Shown: positions 8,466-17,275, counted from the first letter of the stretch. The stretch is DNA of 32,742 nucleotides from Actinomycetes bacterium (GCA_021850605.1 JAJZLQ010000048.1:1-32742); one strand, 5' to 3'. The notes: generated from the sequence alone by a model not told the origin. Made by a program: numbers and translations.

Positions 8466-8937
8466 CCTCTCGGTGCCGGATCAGGCGATTTTCCAGCTGT
8501 TGGAATAACTCATTGGAGGCGCGGGAGGCGCGAGATCAGAGATTGGCTGGCGGAGCTCGAGAACCGGGTGAAGATGATCCCCACTACGGCGACCAGATCC
8601 GCCGGCCGTGCTCCTCGCGCTCCAAAAGCGCGACCGTCTGCAACAACGGCGTCCCGGTTCGCGGGCTCGCCTCCGGCGTCACCCACGGCCGCATCCTTGT
8701 TATGGCCGGGATCACGCCCAAGAGCCTGTAAGCGACGATCGTTTCCCTCCGGGACGAGGCAGCACGACACCTGCGGGGAGCGACCCGGACGAGCCGGCAA
8801 AGTCGATTCGTGACTAAGTCGCACGAGCCGCCAACGCGGTTCGGCAAGCGGCACTGGTCGCACCTGGCGCTCCCCGCAAAAGAAACCGTCCTCGCTCGCC
8901 ACGATAGTGCGCGCGCACTGGTACGGGCAAAGGGCGC
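8466..8937. other. Gene-poor stretch with a possible decayed coding fragment
   Basis: No intact gene with a ribosome-binding site is visible. On the plus strand 8513-8731 reads as a 72-codon frame ending PVRGLASGVTHGRILVMAG; the G-x-x-SG-x-T-x-G pattern loosely recalls the C-terminal half of trypsin-like serine peptidases. In a different frame nearby, RDWLAELENRVKM also looks protein-like, so the stretch could be a frameshifted remnant. Stop codons follow soon after. Call this a relic at best. Confidence 0.25.
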
Positions 8938-9093
8938 TTAACTCAGGGTACGGCGCCCGCGGCTGCTTGCAAGCTTACGGAGTGACGCTTCAAACTCTGT
9001 GAGGTCATCCACCTTGGGGGGCTGCTGCTCTACTGAGACTTCCTGGACATACGAGACCACGGACTTGGTGCCTTTCCTGGCCCTTGCACCCAT
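8938..9093 (-). CDS. Small hypothetical protein downstream of the membrane-protein gene
   Basis: A 51-residue charged protein beginning MGARARKGTKSVVSYV and ending KLASSRGRRTLS; no family is recognised. ATG 9093 is chosen because GAAGGGG lies a suitable distance upstream on the minus strand; an in-frame GTG at 9135 would add 14 residues but has no ribosome-binding site. It follows the 460-residue membrane-protein gene by 57 bases on the same strand, so the two are probably co-transcribed. Basic ends and an acidic middle (KVDDLTEFEASL) suggest a short helix. Whether it is expressed is uncertain. Confidence 0.4.
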   Translation of the reverse strand: MGARARKGTKSVVSYVQEVSVEQQPPKVDDLTEFEASLRKLASSRGRRTLS

Positions 9094-9150
9094 CCAATGT
9101 CCCCTTCCCTCTGTTTTGCGCCCTGAGATTACCACGATAATGCGACTGAC

Positions 9151-10533
9151 TCAAGATCTCCGACGATACCAGTACCGCAAGTAACCGAAAACCGCGAGGC
9201 TAACCACAAGGCCAAGCCCTGACATGTAGTGGACATATCGGTCACCCTGGAACAGGATTGAAAACGCGAGAAGAACGAGAGCGATTGACGCAGTGATACC
9301 AACGTCTCTAAATGGCCGGAGAATCCTAGTTAGCAAATGCGGCTCCCCGCCATCACCGACGAACAGCGCATACCCTGCAGGAACAACCAGAAGAATAGGA
9401 ACCCATAGCGAATCTTGAGACACGAGGGATGGACGGGGAGTGGCAAGCACAGTCAGGCTTGCCACAAAAAGAATCACTGCTGAGTACAAAGCAGCCAACG
9501 GTGGACCCGTAAACCGTTGCAACTTTACCGTAAACAACAGACGTCCAGCCTGCCCAATAGGAAATCGCTCGAGGTGGACATAAGCCGTATGTTCATTTGT
9601 CACAGCTTCAAATTCGGGCTCGGACCGATCACCGGAATCCTGTCCCGATTCATCCACCTCTCGATCAACGCCTTGGCCGCGAGGTCCGGATTCCCCGCCA
9701 TCGGAAACGGCTTCCACCTTTGTATTAGTGATCGCTACGGAGTGAGGCACCTGAATATTGACATGGAAACTCAGTGCGTCAGCAGCTGCCGGCAAAAGCA
9801 GCTCATATTCGGCCACACCTGGGTGTCGTGCTCCAGCCCTCAGCGATTCCCACCAATTGAGCGATTGGCTCTTGAGACTATCTAAGTAGTCAAAGTGGAC
9901 TATACGCCGAGATGAGCCGGTAGCCTCCATCACCGCGTAAAGAATAAACCCCGTTTGAAGCGAGCTGGCAAAGTAGCGCACCAGCGACCTGTCTATCGAG
10001 CCCGCCAGTTGGGCGGCCTTGACAAGTTTGTCTGCTTCAGGGCGTCCCCGCCCATCGCGTGGGGGCGCAAAGGTAACGGCCAGCGAAAGATCCAGTAATT
10101 CCTCAACTTGACCAGCTTCGAGGTTCAGTTCAAAGCTGCATAGTCCAAGTAGAAGCAGTGCACTGAGTACGCCGTTCTCGCCTGCAAGCAAGTGTGGCAA
10201 ATCGCGACCTGTGTCGTCTCGCAGAGAGAAGCCGGTCAATGATCGCTTCTCAAGCGTAGCGAGCGGGATTGCCAACTGCGGTGTGTTCCCATTAACATCG
10301 CCTACAAGAAGCCCAGACAAAATACTCACATCAGCTTCCGGCATCAAGAACTCGATCGCGATGCTGCGCCGAATGAGGGAACTACCGAGGAGCTCTATCG
10401 ACTCCGACCTGCGCAATCTCCAACGGCGATAGTCCGCAACAAATGCCGCGAGTCGGTACGGAATGCTTGGATATTCGCGGACCAAGTCGAAGGCGAGTTG
10501 CCGATTGATCTTTAGAAGCCGCTCATGGTTCAT
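9151..10533 (-). CDS. Uncharacterised membrane protein: large soluble N-terminus, four C-terminal helices
   Basis: A 460-residue protein of unknown function. Residues 1-340 are soluble and contain RRSIAIEFLMP (55-65) and IPLATLEKRSL followed by GFSLRDDTGRDLPHL (101-115). This resembles conserved hypothetical actinobacterial proteins, but I cannot name the family. A low-complexity acidic linker (about 276-310) precedes a last beta-rich segment. Four hydrophobic helices follow (about 346-364, 377-392, 411-428, 436-454), ending in a basic RYWYRRRS tail, with no N-terminal signal peptide. G+C is near 53% in a sampled stretch and codon use is more relaxed than in the neighbours, suggesting horizontal acquisition. 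There is no strong ribosome-binding site before ATG 10533. Confidence 0.75.
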   Translation of the reverse strand: MNHERLLKINRQLAFDLVREYPSIPYRLAAFVADYRRWRLRRSESIELLGSSLIRRSIAIEFLMPEADVSILSGLLVGDVNGNTPQLAIPLATLEKRSLTGFSLRDDTGRDLPHLLAGENGVLSALLLLGLCSFELNLEAGQVEELLDLSLAVTFAPPRDGRGRPEADKLVKAAQLAGSIDRSLVRYFASSLQTGFILYAVMEATGSSRRIVHFDYLDSLKSQSLNWWESLRAGARHPGVAEYELLLPAAADALSFHVNIQVPHSVAITNTKVEAVSDGGESGPRGQGVDREVDESGQDSGDRSEPEFEAVTNEHTAYVHLERFPIGQAGRLLFTVKLQRFTGPPLAALYSAVILFVASLTVLATPRPSLVSQDSLWVPILLVVPAGYALFVGDGGEPHLLTRILRPFRDVGITASIALVLLAFSILFQGDRYVHYMSGLGLVVSLAVFGYLRYWYRRRS

Positions 10534-11219
10534 TGGGAGATGACACTACATTATTTCCGCCGCCATGGCTAGCGAATTGTACTGCGAAAGCAGCCTCTCC
10601 ATCCGACATCCAGGGTCGGAGCCACCCAATCCAACCAAGACCAGACACTCGAAACCGCGTGGCGTCCATGCCATAATTACTGATGTTCGCTCCGAGAAAA
10701 CCCCCTCCGCTGCCGTTGCACGGTGGCGGAGGTATCGCGGAGCACTTGGGCGCCGGCCGGCGGTGGATCGCGAGCAGCGTTGCGAGCCAAGACCGGCCTT
10801 ACCAGGTTCGCGGACCACGGCCGCTAACGAACAACCCGCTGGTCCCCATGCACATGATGCGCGGCGGCACCGGGGACAGCAGCGTCGGCCGGGAGTCGCC
10901 GATGCCAGGAGCCTGGAGCGCCGATCAGGCGTCCTCGATCATCGGCCCCACCGGCTCGAGACCCCGATTCGCCTACTCCGCTCGCCAACTCGGGCAAGAC
11001 CGCCCCCCGGGGCATCCCCAGCCCGTCGCCCGACCTGAACAGCCGGGGCATGCGGCAGCTCCCGAAAAAAACAAGCGCCTCGAGGCCCCTCCCAGATACC
11101 CTCAGCAGCATGAGGCCCGCGGATTCTGGCTCCATTCACCGTTGGGCCATCGTCCCGAAGGCAGAGTGGAGCCGAGACCTTTTGACTTCCCCGTAGATAA
11201 GCCTGCGGAGTACCGCCCC
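10534..11219. other. 686 bases without a convincing gene
   Basis: A 42-codon minus-strand frame (10546-10674, beginning MAWTPRGFE) ends 12 bases before the membrane-protein start, but it lacks similarity and a ribosome-binding site. Long open frames on both strands from 10683 onward are Pro/Arg/Gly-rich and run through the antisense of the DinB gene, so they look like GC-driven artefacts. One imperfect hairpin (10704-10714 with 10722-10732) is followed on the minus strand by GGGTTTTCTC. It could end transcripts coming from the DinB gene. Confidence 0.5.
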
Positions 11220-11822
11220 CTACTGGCCTATCCGCCCGTCGATGCGTTCGCGCAAAAGGTCGGCGTGGCCGCAATGGCGCGCGTACTCCTCGATCATGTG
11301 CAGGAGCACCTCGCGAAGAGCCGCCTCCTCGCGCCTCCCCCGGTGCTCGAAGACGGCGATAGCTCCAAGGTCTTCGTTCCGCTCCAGGAAGCCGTCGGCG
11401 AATTCCACCTCCGCCCTCCAGGCCGTCCAAGCGTGCTCCACCACCCGCGGATCGGCCACCGCGCCGGTGAATGCCGCGTCCCGGTCCTCGTCCGTGCGAT
11501 AGATCCTCGGCGCATCCTCTCCGGCCATAACCCGGCGGAACCAGTGGCTCTCGACTTCGGCCATGTGGCGGACCAGCCCCAACAGGGAGAGGTTGGAGGG
11601 CGGCACCGACCTTGCCGCCATTGCGGCCGCGTCCAGCCCCCGACACTTCAGCTCCAGGGTTTGACGGTAGGCGCGCAGGTAGGAGATCAGGGTATCGCGT
11701 TCGCCGGAAACCGGGCCGTAGTCCCGCGGATCCTCTCCGGGAGGGACGAAGACATTTTTCCAGCCGAATTTCCTCTCCGGCAGCATTTCGGGGGAGTCGT
11801 ATGCGGGAAGTTCTTCGGGCAT
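11220..11822 (-). CDS. DinB-superfamily protein (DUF664)
   Basis: A 200-residue four-helix DinB-like protein. After a 40-residue N-terminal extension, the domain begins GERDTLISYLRAYRQTL; the helix with LLGLVRHMAEVE (H86) and the closing YARHCGHADLLRERIDG (H183, H186) provide the three metal-ligand histidines of this superfamily. Family members include thiol-dependent enzymes that use mycothiol or bacillithiol, but many are uncharacterised and no substrate can be assigned. It lies downstream of recQ on the same strand with a 102-base gap and could be in its transcript. The extension is unusual and could contain a later true start, but no better start codon is evident. Confidence 0.8.
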   Translation of the reverse strand: MPEELPAYDSPEMLPERKFGWKNVFVPPGEDPRDYGPVSGERDTLISYLRAYRQTLELKCRGLDAAAMAARSVPPSNLSLLGLVRHMAEVESHWFRRVMAGEDAPRIYRTDEDRDAAFTGAVADPRVVEHAWTAWRAEVEFADGFLERNEDLGAIAVFEHRGRREEAALREVLLHMIEEYARHCGHADLLRERIDGRIGQ

Positions 11823-11924
11823 TCCCCGAGCATATCCCCGGACCGCATGCTGGGTGGGAAGCGGAGCGGCGATGATTCCTGAGCGGATGGTCCCCGCTTG
11901 CCGAGCGAGTGCGCGAGCGGCCTC

Positions 11925-14030
11925 TCAGGGTCGGCGATGAACCAGGAGGGGCAGCACCGTCTTCGCGCCTGCTCGACGAAGTTTGGCCGCGGCCACCGTT
12001 ATCGGCCACTGGGAAGAAGTCGCGTCCACCACGACTAGCACGCACCTTCCCCGCACCGCCGCCGAGCATGGGCCATCGGCCTCGAGTGCCTGCTGCCAGT
12101 AGGCGGCCTCCTCGCCCGAGCCCATCTCCGAGACCTCGTGCGGCCCCGCGCCCACGGCGAGCGTTGCACGATCCAGATGACCGGCCTCGGCGAGGTGGTC
12201 CGCCAAGCCCGCCGCCAGCCGGGTATACCCGGCCGCGGCCAGATCGATCACAACCTCGGGACGCCCCGGCCAGGTCCGCTTCCAACGCGAGAGTGTCGCC
12301 ACCGCAGCCGCCCGCAGTTCCGGGGAAGGGGGCGCGTCACCTTGAAAGGCCTCCTGGACCAGCTCGCGCCACTCGGGCGCATCGGCAAAGGCGATAACCC
12401 TCCCCTCCCCTGCCATCTCCCCCGGGGAAATCCTGCCCCTGGCGCCGTAGGCGCCTCCCGGCCACATCTTGCGCGGCTCGAGCACCACCGTTTCGCCTCG
12501 CAACAGGTCTTTCACACGCTGCACCACCTCGGCGGAGGGTCGCGCAACGAGGGGCTCGGGCAACCTGCCCGTACAGACCGAGCAGCGCCCGCAAGGGGCG
12601 GCGCTGGGATCGTCGAGCGAGGACTGCAGGAGTTGCATCAGGCACGCCTCCCCGGCCACGTAGGCGCGCATGATCGCCGCCTCGCGGCGGCGGATGGCCA
12701 GGATCCCCTCGTAGCGCTGCGCGTCGTATGCCCAGGCCTGGCCGGTCGCGGCCCAGCCCGTCTCGCGCCGTTCCACCGCACCATCGACTGCGAGCTGGCG
12801 AAGCATCATCTCTATGCGTCCGCGGCGCAGGCCGGTCTCCGCCTCCAGCCCGGGAACGGTCGCAACACCTCCCTCGTAGGCGGCCAGGCCGGCCAGAAGC
12901 CTCTCCACCTGGGCCGGATCAGGGATGGTGGCCGTGGCGAAGTGATGCCACACCCTCTCATCCGACTCCGAGGGAAGCAGCGCCACCAGCGCCCGGTCGA
13001 TGCCGCGCCCGGCACGGCCGATCTGCTGGTAGTAGGAGACGGGGGAGGGGGGAGAGCCAACGTGCACAACGAAGCCGAGGTCGGGCTTGTCGAAGCCCAT
13101 TCCGAGTGCGCTGGTGGCCACCAGGGCCTTGACCCGGTTGGACTTGAGCGCCTCCTCCAGCGCCTCGCGCTCTGTGCTGTCCATCTGCCCGGTGTAGGCG
13201 GCGACCTGAAGTGCCTCGCCGTGCACGCCCCGCGCGGCGGCGGTGAGGCGTTGGGCATCGGAGACGGTGAGGGTGTAGACGATGCCGGAGCCGGGGAGGA
13301 TGGGTAGATGCTCAACGACCCAGGCGAAGCGCTCGATTGGCGCCAGCGCGCCGACCACCGACAGCTCCAGGCTGGTTCGCGCCAATGAACCGCGCAGCAC
13401 CAGTGCCTCGCTGCCGAGCTGGTCCGCCACGTCATCGGTAACTCTCTGGTTTGCCGTGGCAGTGGTGGCCAGCACCGGCGTGGCCGGGTTCAGCCGCGCA
13501 AGGACCGCGGCCACCCTGCGGTAATCGGGGCGGAAGTCGTGCCCCCAGTCCGACACGGCGTGCGCCTCATCGATGACCAGCAGGCCGATGCGCCCGGCCA
13601 AAGCCTCCATAACCCTGGTGCCGAAGCCCGGATTGGCGAGGCGCTCCGGGGAGACCAGGAGAACATCGATCCGGCCCTGGTGCAGATCCTCCTCGATGGC
13701 GGCCCACTCACCTGGATTCGAGGAGTTGAGGGTGGCGGCCACCAGGCCGGCACGGGAGGCCGCCTCCACCTGGTCGCGCATGAGCGAGAGGAGCGGTGAC
13801 ACCACCAGGGTCGGGCCCGCCCCCTCCCCCTTGCGGATGGCGGTGGCGGCCCAGTAGACAGCGGACTTGCCCCAACCGGTCGCTTGGACCACCAGCACTC
13901 GCGCGCCCGGGACACAAAGGGCCGCAACCGCCTCCTGCTGGTCGGGCCGGAGCTCCGCCCCGGGGCCGGCCATCGCCGCGATCACCTGGTTGGCGACGCG
14001 CGCCGAGGCAGGAGTGAGTGCCGATTGCAT
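11925..14030 (-). CDS. recQ: RecQ-family DNA helicase with a phosphoribosyltransferase-like C-terminus
   Basis: A 701-residue SF2 helicase. Motif I TGWGKS is at 51-56, the DEAH box at 154-157 and the RecQ-typical DWGHDFRPDYR at 161-171. TTATA, YTGQMDS and QIGRAGR give the remaining helicase motifs. Four cysteines (GEAC, then CGRCSVC) form the RecQ zinc site. The C-terminal 200 residues are not the usual RQC/HRDC; they end in a segment (CVLVVVDATSSQWPI with VAAAKLRRAGA) resembling the ribose-phosphate loop region of type I phosphoribosyltransferases, as in long actinobacterial RecQ-like proteins. It unwinds DNA in repair. ATG 14030 is preferred; GTG 14057 would add nine residues. It is divergent from the kinase gene. 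Confidence 0.88.
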   Translation of the reverse strand: MQSALTPASARVANQVIAAMAGPGAELRPDQQEAVAALCVPGARVLVVQATGWGKSAVYWAATAIRKGEGAGPTLVVSPLLSLMRDQVEAASRAGLVAATLNSSNPGEWAAIEEDLHQGRIDVLLVSPERLANPGFGTRVMEALAGRIGLLVIDEAHAVSDWGHDFRPDYRRVAAVLARLNPATPVLATTATANQRVTDDVADQLGSEALVLRGSLARTSLELSVVGALAPIERFAWVVEHLPILPGSGIVYTLTVSDAQRLTAAARGVHGEALQVAAYTGQMDSTEREALEEALKSNRVKALVATSALGMGFDKPDLGFVVHVGSPPSPVSYYQQIGRAGRGIDRALVALLPSESDERVWHHFATATIPDPAQVERLLAGLAAYEGGVATVPGLEAETGLRRGRIEMMLRQLAVDGAVERRETGWAATGQAWAYDAQRYEGILAIRRREAAIMRAYVAGEACLMQLLQSSLDDPSAAPCGRCSVCTGRLPEPLVARPSAEVVQRVKDLLRGETVVLEPRKMWPGGAYGARGRISPGEMAGEGRVIAFADAPEWRELVQEAFQGDAPPSPELRAAAVATLSRWKRTWPGRPEVVIDLAAAGYTRLAAGLADHLAEAGHLDRATLAVGAGPHEVSEMGSGEEAAYWQQALEADGPCSAAVRGRCVLVVVDATSSQWPITVAAAKLRRAGAKTVLPLLVHRRP

Positions 14031-14211
14031 CCCCCCGAACCTAGTGGGCAAGGCCACCGGCGGTGTGAGCGCCTAAGGGAGGCGCAGATGCTCCGTCCAT
14101 TGCGAACATCGGTCTCGGGGACCCAAACCCCCACAAATAGGCGTCTACGGCTAGGCTTGATGAAATCCGCAGGGAGCCAGGCGCTGGTGGCACAAAGAGG
14201 AGACTCCGGCT

Positions 14212-15843
14212 TTGACCATCCATGACAGTGGCGAGCTAATCGCCGCTAGATACCGTCTCGTGCGCTGGATAGCCGGTGGCGGCATGGGCGACGTGTGGCG
14301 CGCAACCGATGAAGTCCTGGGGCGCGAGGTGGCCGTCAAGGTTCTCAAGACCGAGTACGGACAGGATTCCTCCTTCGTGGAGCGCTTCCGTTTCGAGGCA
14401 AGGGCCGCCGCCGGGCTTTCCCACCCCAATATCGCCACCGTCTTCGACTACGGTGAAGCGGCGGATGCGAGCGGGCGCATACGCGCCTACATCGTCATGG
14501 AGCTGATCAACGGCGAGGTTCTCTCGCGCATGCTCCCGGCTCAAGGAATCCCCGTGCCAACCGCGCTCGACCTGATAGCGCAGGTGGCCGACGGGCTGGC
14601 AGTGGCACATGCCCAAGGAATCGTTCACCGGGACGTAAAGCCGGGCAACATCCTGGTCAGGCCGGACGGCTCGGTGAAGATCACCGACTTCGGAATCGCG
14701 AGGGCGGCCGGGGCCTCGGATCTGACCATACCCGGTTCAGTACTGGGGACTGCCCGGTATATAGCGCCGGAGCAGCTGGCGGGAGGGGAGTACGGCGCAC
14801 CGGCCGACATCTTCGCCCTTGGGATCGTCACCTACCAATGCCTGACCGGCTCCACACCCTTCGCCGATCGTGAACCCCTGGCCGCCGCCTACGCCAAAGT
14901 GAACGAGCAAGTCCCCCGCCTGGAGGCCCCCGTACCGGCAGGCGTGGCCGACCTGGTCGCCTCGATGCTGACCAAGGACCCGGCCTCCCGGCCGAGCGCC
15001 GGCGAGGTCGGCCAGTCCGCCCGCAGGCTGGCGGGATCTTCGCGCGACGGAGCGGTCACCGAAGAGGCGACGGCGGCATTGGCGATCACCGACCTGCCGG
15101 GCATGGCGACGCTCGCGTCGAGTGTCGCCGCTGCCGCAAGCGCGCCGACCCTGCATGAAGCCGGGGAGCCGCTTGGATCCACCCGGCTCCTACCCAACGA
15201 GCCTCCCACCCAGGCTGTCGCCGCAGCCCCGGATTTGGCTGGGACGCCAAAGCCGCCACTGGACCTGAGCGGACTGCGCCGGCACATCGATCGGCGCCGC
15301 CTGGCCACGGCCGGGATCGCCGCCTTGGCCATCGTGGCGGTGGTGGCATGGGCGGCCTTTTCCGGGCCAAGCCAGGTGAAGGTGCCGTCCCTGGTGGGTA
15401 TGGGCTATTCGAAGGCCTCGGCGGTGGCGGCCAAGGACGGGCTCAAGGTCAGCGAGCAAGTGGCCGACTTCGCCGATTCCCCGGCCGGCGAGGTAATGTC
15501 CGAAAGCCCCAAGGCCGGCACCGACGTCAAGCCCGGGTCGGTCGTAAAGCTGCTGGTTGCCAGCGGGAAGGTGCGCGTCAACCCATCCGAACTGGTCGGC
15601 CAGCCCTACGCCAAGGCGCAGTCGATACTCGAGTCCTTCGGCCTCAAGACCTCCCTGGTGCCGGTCTTTTCCGCCTCGACACCCGGTGACGTGGTGGCGG
15701 TGGCGCCGACCGGCGAGGTCCTGATCGGCTCAAGCGTGGCCATCGATTACGCGATCGCGCCGCCCACTACCACAACCACGACCACCACCACGACGACCAC
15801 CGTGGTGCCGCCTCAGGGTCCACCGGGCAAGAAGCACCACTAG
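14212..15843 (+). CDS. Transmembrane Ser/Thr protein kinase with two PASTA domains
   Basis: A 543-residue Hanks-type kinase. Seen: glycine loop AGGGMGDVW (21-29), ATP lysine K43, catalytic HRDVKPGN (D141), DFG (159-161) and APE (185-187). A Thr/Ser-rich activation loop should be autophosphorylated. A cytoplasmic juxtamembrane linker runs to about 360. One helix (364-383) crosses the membrane, and two extracellular PASTA repeats (about 388-452 and 454-516) would bind peptidoglycan or lipid II. The tail is a run of threonines and a basic end. PknB has four PASTA repeats, so this is a shorter relative rather than clear PknB; no FtsW/PBP/phosphatase neighbours are present. The TTG start has AGAGGAG (14197-14203) upstream; no ATG is in frame nearby. 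Confidence 0.92.
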   Translation: MTIHDSGELIAARYRLVRWIAGGGMGDVWRATDEVLGREVAVKVLKTEYGQDSSFVERFRFEARAAAGLSHPNIATVFDYGEAADASGRIRAYIVMELINGEVLSRMLPAQGIPVPTALDLIAQVADGLAVAHAQGIVHRDVKPGNILVRPDGSVKITDFGIARAAGASDLTIPGSVLGTARYIAPEQLAGGEYGAPADIFALGIVTYQCLTGSTPFADREPLAAAYAKVNEQVPRLEAPVPAGVADLVASMLTKDPASRPSAGEVGQSARRLAGSSRDGAVTEEATAALAITDLPGMATLASSVAAAASAPTLHEAGEPLGSTRLLPNEPPTQAVAAAPDLAGTPKPPLDLSGLRRHIDRRRLATAGIAALAIVAVVAWAAFSGPSQVKVPSLVGMGYSKASAVAAKDGLKVSEQVADFADSPAGEVMSESPKAGTDVKPGSVVKLLVASGKVRVNPSELVGQPYAKAQSILESFGLKTSLVPVFSASTPGDVVAVAPTGEVLIGSSVAIDYAIAPPTTTTTTTTTTTTVVPPQGPPGKKHH

Positions 15844-15854
15844 AGCGGGCGGGC

Positions 15855-16577
15855 TCAGGCGGTCTTGACGATCCTGAACAGCTCCGCCAGCCGACCTTCA
15901 GGCAGGCCGGCGCGCTTGGCGGAGGACGCCGCCCATCCACGCACGAAGACCGGTAACTCGTCAGGATTGGGGAGCTGGCTCTTGTGCTCCAGCAGCGCGG
16001 CGATCTTCTTGTCGAAGTGCTCGGTCACGTCGCTCACATAGTTGAACTGCGGAGAGGCCATCATCAGCACCTGGGGCACGACAAAGGGTTCGAACCCCTC
16101 GGCCATCAGTTCCGGGTAGGCGAAGGGGTTGCGCGCATCGGGATAGACGGCTCTCAGCGCCGCCTCGCCGGTATTCATATGGTCCGGATGCGAGGCGCCG
16201 ATCCGGTCCCAGTTGCGATCGGGTGACTGGCAGACCAGGGTGTCGGGCCTGACCCGGCGGATCACTCGCGAGATGTCGCGGCGCAGCTCGTGACTGACCT
16301 CGACCAGCCCGTCCCCGTAGCGGAGGAACTCGATGGAGGAGACGCCGTAGACCTCGGCGGCAGCGGTCTGCTCGCGCTCGCGGATGGCGGGCATCTCGGC
16401 CCGGGGCACCTCGAGGTCGAAGCCACCCCGGTCTCCGCTGGTGGCCAGGCAGTAATGGACCTCGACACCCTCGGAGATCCACTTGGCTATCGTCCCGCCC
16501 GCGCCGAAGTCGGCGTCGTCGGGGTGCGCCACCACAACCAGGACACGCGAAGGGGCTGCAAGTTCCATCGGATCCAT
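15855..16577 (-). CDS. PIG-L (LmbE-like) zinc deacetylase
   Basis: A 240-residue PIG-L family enzyme. The zinc motif is AHPDDAD (H18, D20, D21) and the second metal/catalytic site is ASHPDHMNTG (H130, H133). These enzymes de-N-acetylate GlcNAc-type substrates; in actinobacteria they include MshB (mycothiol synthesis) and Mca (mycothiol S-conjugate amidase). The sequence is shorter than MshB or Mca (about 290-300 residues), so it is more likely a general LmbE-like deacetylase. ATG 16577 is chosen because GAGG lies eight bases upstream; GTG 16586 is possible. It converges on the kinase gene with an 11-base gap and diverges from the peroxiredoxin gene. Confidence 0.85.
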   Translation of the reverse strand: MDPMELAAPSRVLVVVAHPDDADFGAGGTIAKWISEGVEVHYCLATSGDRGGFDLEVPRAEMPAIREREQTAAAEVYGVSSIEFLRYGDGLVEVSHELRRDISRVIRRVRPDTLVCQSPDRNWDRIGASHPDHMNTGEAALRAVYPDARNPFAYPELMAEGFEPFVVPQVLMMASPQFNYVSDVTEHFDKKIAALLEHKSQLPNPDELPVFVRGWAASSAKRAGLPEGRLAELFRIVKTA

Positions 16578-16742
16578 ATCGTGCACCTCTATCTCTCAGC
16601 TTCGCGGCAAACAAGCCAACAGCCCCGGAGGTGGATTTGTTTCGCTCCCGGGGTCGCCGATTGCGGCCGGAGCTTTCCAGACTACCCAGCCCGGAGGTGA
16701 GCTAGCCTTGGGCCAAAGAGCCGTACGAGCTGGAGGAAGCCA

Positions 16743-17207
16743 ATGGCGGATAGCCCAAGGGCCGGGGATGTGGCCCCCGGCTTCACCTTGAAGGACCAAA
16801 ACGGACAGGAGGTCAGCCTGTCGGACTACGCCGGGAAGCGGGTGGTCCTGTACTTCTACCCCAAGGACTTCACGCCGGGCTGCACCACCGAGGCCTGCGA
16901 CTTCAGGGATCTCATCCAGGCCCGTTCGCTGAAGGCCGACGCCGTCATCGGCATATCCGCCGATCCTCCGGCCAAGCACGCCGACTTTGCGCGTGAGTAC
17001 TCGCTCCCCTTCCCTCTGCTCTCGGATCCCGACCATGAGGTGATGACCGCCTACGGGGCCTACGGCGAAAAGCAGAACTACGGCAAGACGGTCATCGGGG
17101 TTATCCGTTCCACCTTCGTGATAGGGCCGGATGGCAAGGTCGAACAGGCCTTTACCGGAGTCAAGGCCAAGGGCCACGCCGCCCGCATCGCCGCCGGGCT
17201 CGCCTAG
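16743..17207 (+). CDS. bcp: Thioredoxin-dependent peroxiredoxin (BCP/PrxQ type)
   Basis: A 154-residue atypical two-cysteine peroxiredoxin. PKDFTPGCTTEAC contains the PxxxTxxC peroxidase motif with peroxidatic C47 and resolving C52, the five-residue spacing of the BCP class. It reduces hydrogen peroxide and organic hydroperoxides in the cytoplasm using thioredoxin. Length and both cysteines match the family. GGAGGA (16732-16737) precedes ATG 16743. It is divergent from the PIG-L gene and may be monocistronic, since the next gene has its own candidate -10 element. Confidence 0.93.
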   Translation: MADSPRAGDVAPGFTLKDQNGQEVSLSDYAGKRVVLYFYPKDFTPGCTTEACDFRDLIQARSLKADAVIGISADPPAKHADFAREYSLPFPLLSDPDHEVMTAYGAYGEKQNYGKTVIGVIRSTFVIGPDGKVEQAFTGVKAKGHAARIAAGLA

Positions 17208-17275
17208 CCCCGCGGGCCGGCAGACGGACCGCGCGGGTGGGATCAGGGCTTTCCACAGACGCCCGGCACTGCCAT

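Noticed and set aside
10683-11882. A 399-codon plus-strand frame covering the empty region and the DinB gene
   Set aside because: The 3' half is antisense to the DUF664 gene; the 5' half is Pro/Arg/Gly-rich with no family match and no ribosome-binding site. The 5' half could not be excluded entirely.
10939-12285. A 448-codon minus-strand frame overlapping DinB and the end of recQ
   Set aside because: It is out of frame with both real genes and rich in Arg/Gly, as expected of a shadow frame.
15768-15830. Short ACC/ACG triplet run resembling a DNA repeat
   Set aside because: It simply encodes the Thr-rich tail of the kinase; no array or regulatory role is indicated.
15855-16577. PIG-L gene as mycothiol MshB or Mca
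   Set aside because: The protein is about 50 residues shorter than either and no mycothiol gene is adjacent, so only the family is assigned.
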